Shown here in pieces: positions 61,278-64,000 of a DNA stretch of 64,000 bases (its first letter is position 1; every line of letters starts with the position of its first letter). Source of the stretch: Corynebacterium yonathiae (GTDB taxonomy: Bacteria; Actinomycetota; Actinomycetes; Mycobacteriales; Mycobacteriaceae). The notes under the pieces were generated by a model that ran no database searches, was not told the DNA's origin, and saw nothing but the letters and a program-made list of their open reading frames with translations. The stretch covers positions 1-64,000 of the forward strand of contig NZ_JAKOPM010000009.1 in NCBI RefSeq assembly GCF_022288805.1, in the 5' to 3' direction. The translations under genes and the position numbers were made by a program.

Positions 61278-63472
61278 TGCGCCAACGCCTGAAATCTTGG
61301 GCCGCCATGGGCGGCTGCCTGGCGGTAGCGGGGTGGGGGTTGTGCCTGCCGCTGCCAGAGGCCGCCGCGCAGATGGATTCGGCTGCGGAAAAACAGCAGG
61401 ATATCCAGGCATGGTTGGGCGCGCGCGGGCCGGAGCGGGCCACTCTCGACCTCATTGCGGCCGAACCCTTCGCAGTGGGCAAGGAACTGAAGCTTACCTT
61501 CCGGGTGCACAATCCCACCGATGAAGCCATGGAGGATCTCCAGCTCACCAGCCGCCGTGGCGATGCCGTCGAGGATACCGCGCAGGCCCGCACACAGCTG
61601 GCCACCGGCGAATTCCCGTATTACGGGCCCAGCACGACCACCGCACCGCTGCAGCCCGGCGAATCCCGAGAGATCACCTTTCAGGTTCCCACCTCCTTAC
61701 ATGGCGAGCAGACCCTAGCCATCGAAGACCCCGGCGCCTATCCACTGCTATTTACCTTCACCGGCACTGTTGGCGGCGAGGCGGTCAGCTTTGCGGAAGA
61801 ACGCCTAATAGGCCAGGTGCAGGGAAAGAAGCAGGCGCTTGGCGATGCCCCCTCGGATCCCAAGCCCCACGACCTCACCGTGGTCTATCCCATCAGCGCT
61901 GATATTGACGCGGTGCCAGGCGGGACTGGGGGAGAGGAGCTCATTCTCACCTCTGATGAGCTAGCCGATGAACTGGCCGAGGGCGGTCGACTCGACCGCT
62001 TGTTAAGCACCTACGCCGACCACGATCTGCGGGGAGCAGGCTGCGTCGCCATCGATCCCGCACTTTTAGATACGGTCAACCGCATGGCGGAGGGCTATAA
62101 GGTGGGTTCGGACCGCCCGGCTCAGGCGGAGCGTCCTAAACGCCTGCGTGATTCGTGGTTCAATAATAATGACGATGTGCACCTTGAACCCGGCACTGGC
62201 AAAGAAGACGCCGCCCGCTGGCTCAAGCGCCTCCGGGAACTCAATTGTTTTATGTCTATGCCGTGGGCAAACGCTAATGCCTCGTCCGTGGCCAAGGCGA
62301 ATAATCCCTTCCTTACCTACGAAGGACTGCAGCGCGGCAATCACACCATCGAGCGAATCCTCGGCACCAAGCCGGCCACTACCGTGCTCGCGGTGGGCTC
62401 CGGCTACGTAGACCAGCAGCTCCCCGAGCCCGCGTTGGTGGCTGATAATACCTCGTGGCCTGGCCACGCCGTGACTTTCGACGCCTCCCTGGGCGCCCTA
62501 TTGGCCCAAACCGGCTCCAAGCCACAGACGGTGGGCTATTCCAACCCGGAGCTGCGCTACGACTACTCGCTCGATTCCGAACTTTCCCGCGCCATCACCG
62601 GCGGTGCTGCCTTGAGCTTGGCCGCTAGCGATGACACCGTGGCGCGTTTGCCCAATTATCTGGATCCCAGCGCCGCCGAATACGCGCTTGACTCCGCCGA
62701 AGCGCTTATCAATTCCGGCCAGTCCCATCCGCGTACCGTCGGCAGCCTCAAGAAAAAGACCGCCGCTCCGGGGTCACTGCCTGGCAGTCCCTTTAGTGAT
62801 CCCGCCGCCTTCGCCGAATCCGATATCGTCCGCGTGGAGCAGCAGGCCCGCTATACCGATGAGCTGATGAATATCATGGTCGATGATCCAGATATCGCAC
62901 TGACTCCCTATGAATTCGTCCTGCCTTTGCGCCGGGATCTGCTAGCCGCGCTCTCGCTTACCAACCGCGACAGCTTGGGCAGCAATGCTGAAGCGCGGCG
63001 AAGGTTCACGCACACCACGGATGTGCATTCGAATACATTGCGGGATCTGCGATCTTCTGTGGCGCTTATCCCACCGGGCAATGTTTATACCCGCGTATCC
63101 GAGTCATCGCCACTGCTCATCGTGGCAGAAAATGGCCTTCCGCTACCGGTGGAGGCCAAGCTGCAATACGATGCACCCAATGGCGCGCGCCTCAACACGC
63201 CCAAGAGTGTCCGTATTCCGGCCAAGGGCTCTATTACTGTATCCATGACCGCTGATATGCCTAAGGACGTCGATCGCACAGACATCGGCCTCTGGCTTGC
63301 CACCCCAGAAAAGCAAACCATTTCAGAGCCGATCAGTATCGCTGTGCAAACGCGTGCCGGTATCGTAAGCGTGTATGGCGTCGGCATAGCCGGCGCTCTT
63401 GCGCTGGTTCTAGCCACGCTCTTCCGGCTGGGCCGCCATCGGCGCAAAAAATCACAAAGGCTTAAAAAGTAA
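61277..63472 (+). CDS. DUF6049-family secreted/membrane-anchored protein
   Basis: A 731-residue exported protein. A signal peptide occupies about residues 1-31, ending near PEAAAQMD. The large extracytoplasmic part (about 35-695) has beta-rich Ig-like sections (LKLTFRVHNPTDEAM) and an ordered segment with TVVYPISADIDAVPGG. One C-terminal helix (about 697-722) precedes a basic tail RRKKSQRLKK. The family is found next to murJ and is thought to work in cell-envelope assembly, without a proven role. The start overlaps the Nudix stop by 1 nt (TAATG). Confidence 0.85.
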   Translation: MRQRLKSWAAMGGCLAVAGWGLCLPLPEAAAQMDSAAEKQQDIQAWLGARGPERATLDLIAAEPFAVGKELKLTFRVHNPTDEAMEDLQLTSRRGDAVEDTAQARTQLATGEFPYYGPSTTTAPLQPGESREITFQVPTSLHGEQTLAIEDPGAYPLLFTFTGTVGGEAVSFAEERLIGQVQGKKQALGDAPSDPKPHDLTVVYPISADIDAVPGGTGGEELILTSDELADELAEGGRLDRLLSTYADHDLRGAGCVAIDPALLDTVNRMAEGYKVGSDRPAQAERPKRLRDSWFNNNDDVHLEPGTGKEDAARWLKRLRELNCFMSMPWANANASSVAKANNPFLTYEGLQRGNHTIERILGTKPATTVLAVGSGYVDQQLPEPALVADNTSWPGHAVTFDASLGALLAQTGSKPQTVGYSNPELRYDYSLDSELSRAITGGAALSLAASDDTVARLPNYLDPSAAEYALDSAEALINSGQSHPRTVGSLKKKTAAPGSLPGSPFSDPAAFAESDIVRVEQQARYTDELMNIMVDDPDIALTPYEFVLPLRRDLLAALSLTNRDSLGSNAEARRRFTHTTDVHSNTLRDLRSSVALIPPGNVYTRVSESSPLLIVAENGLPLPVEAKLQYDAPNGARLNTPKSVRIPAKGSITVSMTADMPKDVDRTDIGLWLATPEKQTISEPISIAVQTRAGIVSVYGVGIAGALALVLATLFRLGRHRRKKSQRLKK

Positions 63473-63490
63473 GTTGAAGTTGTATCCTCT

Positions 63491-64000
63491 ATGACTGATA
63501 AGACTGGCCGCGAGGCCGAACACGTGGAGAAGTCACCTGCGGGTGTAGTTGACCCGAAGGATGCCGCCGTGCCGGCAGAGCACCCCGCCCCAGCGGGTGC
63601 CCGCGGCCGCATCGTCCGCGCCTCTCCTCCCGCTCCGGTGCCAGAAAAGCGCCCCACGCCCGCGGTGCAGGACACCACCGTTCCTCCCGAAGAGGACAAG
63701 TCCGCACTCACCGGACGCAATGCGGAGAACGAATCATCCAATCAAGACGTCATCCGCGCGACGGGCACAATGGCCATCGCGACACTGCTGTCCCGCGTCA
63801 CCGGCTTCCTGCGCCAGATGCTCATCGGCGCCACCCTCGGCGCCACGGTGGGCACCGCGTTTAGTAGCGCCAACCAAATCCCCAACCTCGTCACCGAGAT
63901 CGTATTGGGTGCCGTGCTGACCTCTCTGGTCGTGCCCGTCCTCGTACGCGCCGAAAAAGAAGACACGGACCGCGGCGAGACCTTTGTCCGGCGGCTATTT
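63491..64000 (+). CDS. murJ: lipid II flippase MurJ, N-terminal part (cut by window end)
   Basis: The first 170 codons are present from ATG 63491; the gene continues past the window. About 95 residues of a Pro/Ala/Glu-rich cytoplasmic extension precede the first helices. The MurJ core begins ATGTMAIATLLSRVTGFLRQ, followed by VGTAFSSANQIPNLVTEIV and VLVRAEKEDTDRG. MurJ flips the cell-wall precursor lipid II across the membrane. The long disordered N-terminus is typical of actinobacterial forms. It starts 18 nt after the DUF6049 gene. Confidence 0.93.
   Translation, partial: MTDKTGREAEHVEKSPAGVVDPKDAAVPAEHPAPAGARGRIVRASPPAPVPEKRPTPAVQDTTVPPEEDKSALTGRNAENESSNQDVIRATGTMAIATLLSRVTGFLRQMLIGATLGATVGTAFSSANQIPNLVTEIVLGAVLTSLVVPVLVRAEKEDTDRGETFVRRLF

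Noticed and set aside
1..64000. tRNA genes, insertion sequences, prophage or integron elements
   Set aside because: Gaps were read for tRNA arms, inverted terminal repeats and transposase motifs; none found.

Overview
The window looks like a stretch of a Corynebacterium chromosome (GC-rich actinobacterium) lying close to the replication origin. The evidence is: the gene order dnaB - DnaA-box cluster - rplI - ssb - rpsF - class A PBP; ino1 next to a MarR/universal-stress pair; the trp operon; a right edge running cca - Nudix - DUF6049 - murJ, which in this genus leads towards parAB/dnaA; promoters whose -10 box sits 7-8 nt before the ATG (leaderless starts); and seven perfect copies of the ParB centromere site parS. 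The species cannot be named from this sequence alone.

Left part (1-9.5 kb): position 1 falls in the leader of a minus-strand rRNA operon whose 16S gene would lie just outside the window. Next come an ABC transporter with a YtrA-type GntR regulator and its palindromic operator, an NYN-domain protein, a PspA-like protein, thioredoxin, a copper module (copZ-copA) with a CsoR-type operator inside its promoter spacer, an MFS carrier and a VanZ-like protein. 9.5-17.3 kb, mostly minus strand: dnaB, a 260-bp intergenic region with four perfect DnaA boxes, then rplI, ssb, rpsF, a small membrane protein, a GT87 glycosyltransferase, a class A PBP and a DUF5318 protein.

17.3-36.6 kb: ino1, a MarR regulator with a palindrome over its own -10 box, a tandem universal stress protein, folate genes (fused pabAB, then pabC), TrhO rhodanese, DUF1846, a Nei-type glycosylase, NnrE-NnrD, an ABC exporter facing a NarL-type two-component system, a flavoprotein, a DUF4213/DUF364 protein behind a DtxR-like box, a VanZ gene broken by an in-frame amber codon, an AcuI-like reductase and a second MarR regulator. 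36.6-46 kb: leuS, an 857-aa protein of unknown family followed after 1 nt by a MOSC protein, an MFS carrier and an aldehyde dehydrogenase.

46-53 kb: the trp operon trpL-trpE-trpG-trpD-trpCF-trpB-trpA with a textbook four-segment attenuator. 53-64 kb: a DAACS symporter, an SdpI-like protein, a Rieske lipoprotein between two parS sites, an SBF transporter, azlC with a frameshifted azlD, YqgE, CCA-adding enzyme, Nudix hydrolase, a DUF6049 envelope protein and the start of murJ.

The most striking non-gene structure is the parS cluster at 44.9-56.1 kb. Five of the seven sites lie inside genes (gabD, trpE, trpCF, trpB, trpA), and every one is read in the same frame as Val-Ser-Arg-Glu-Thr. No mobile element, CRISPR array or tRNA gene was found.
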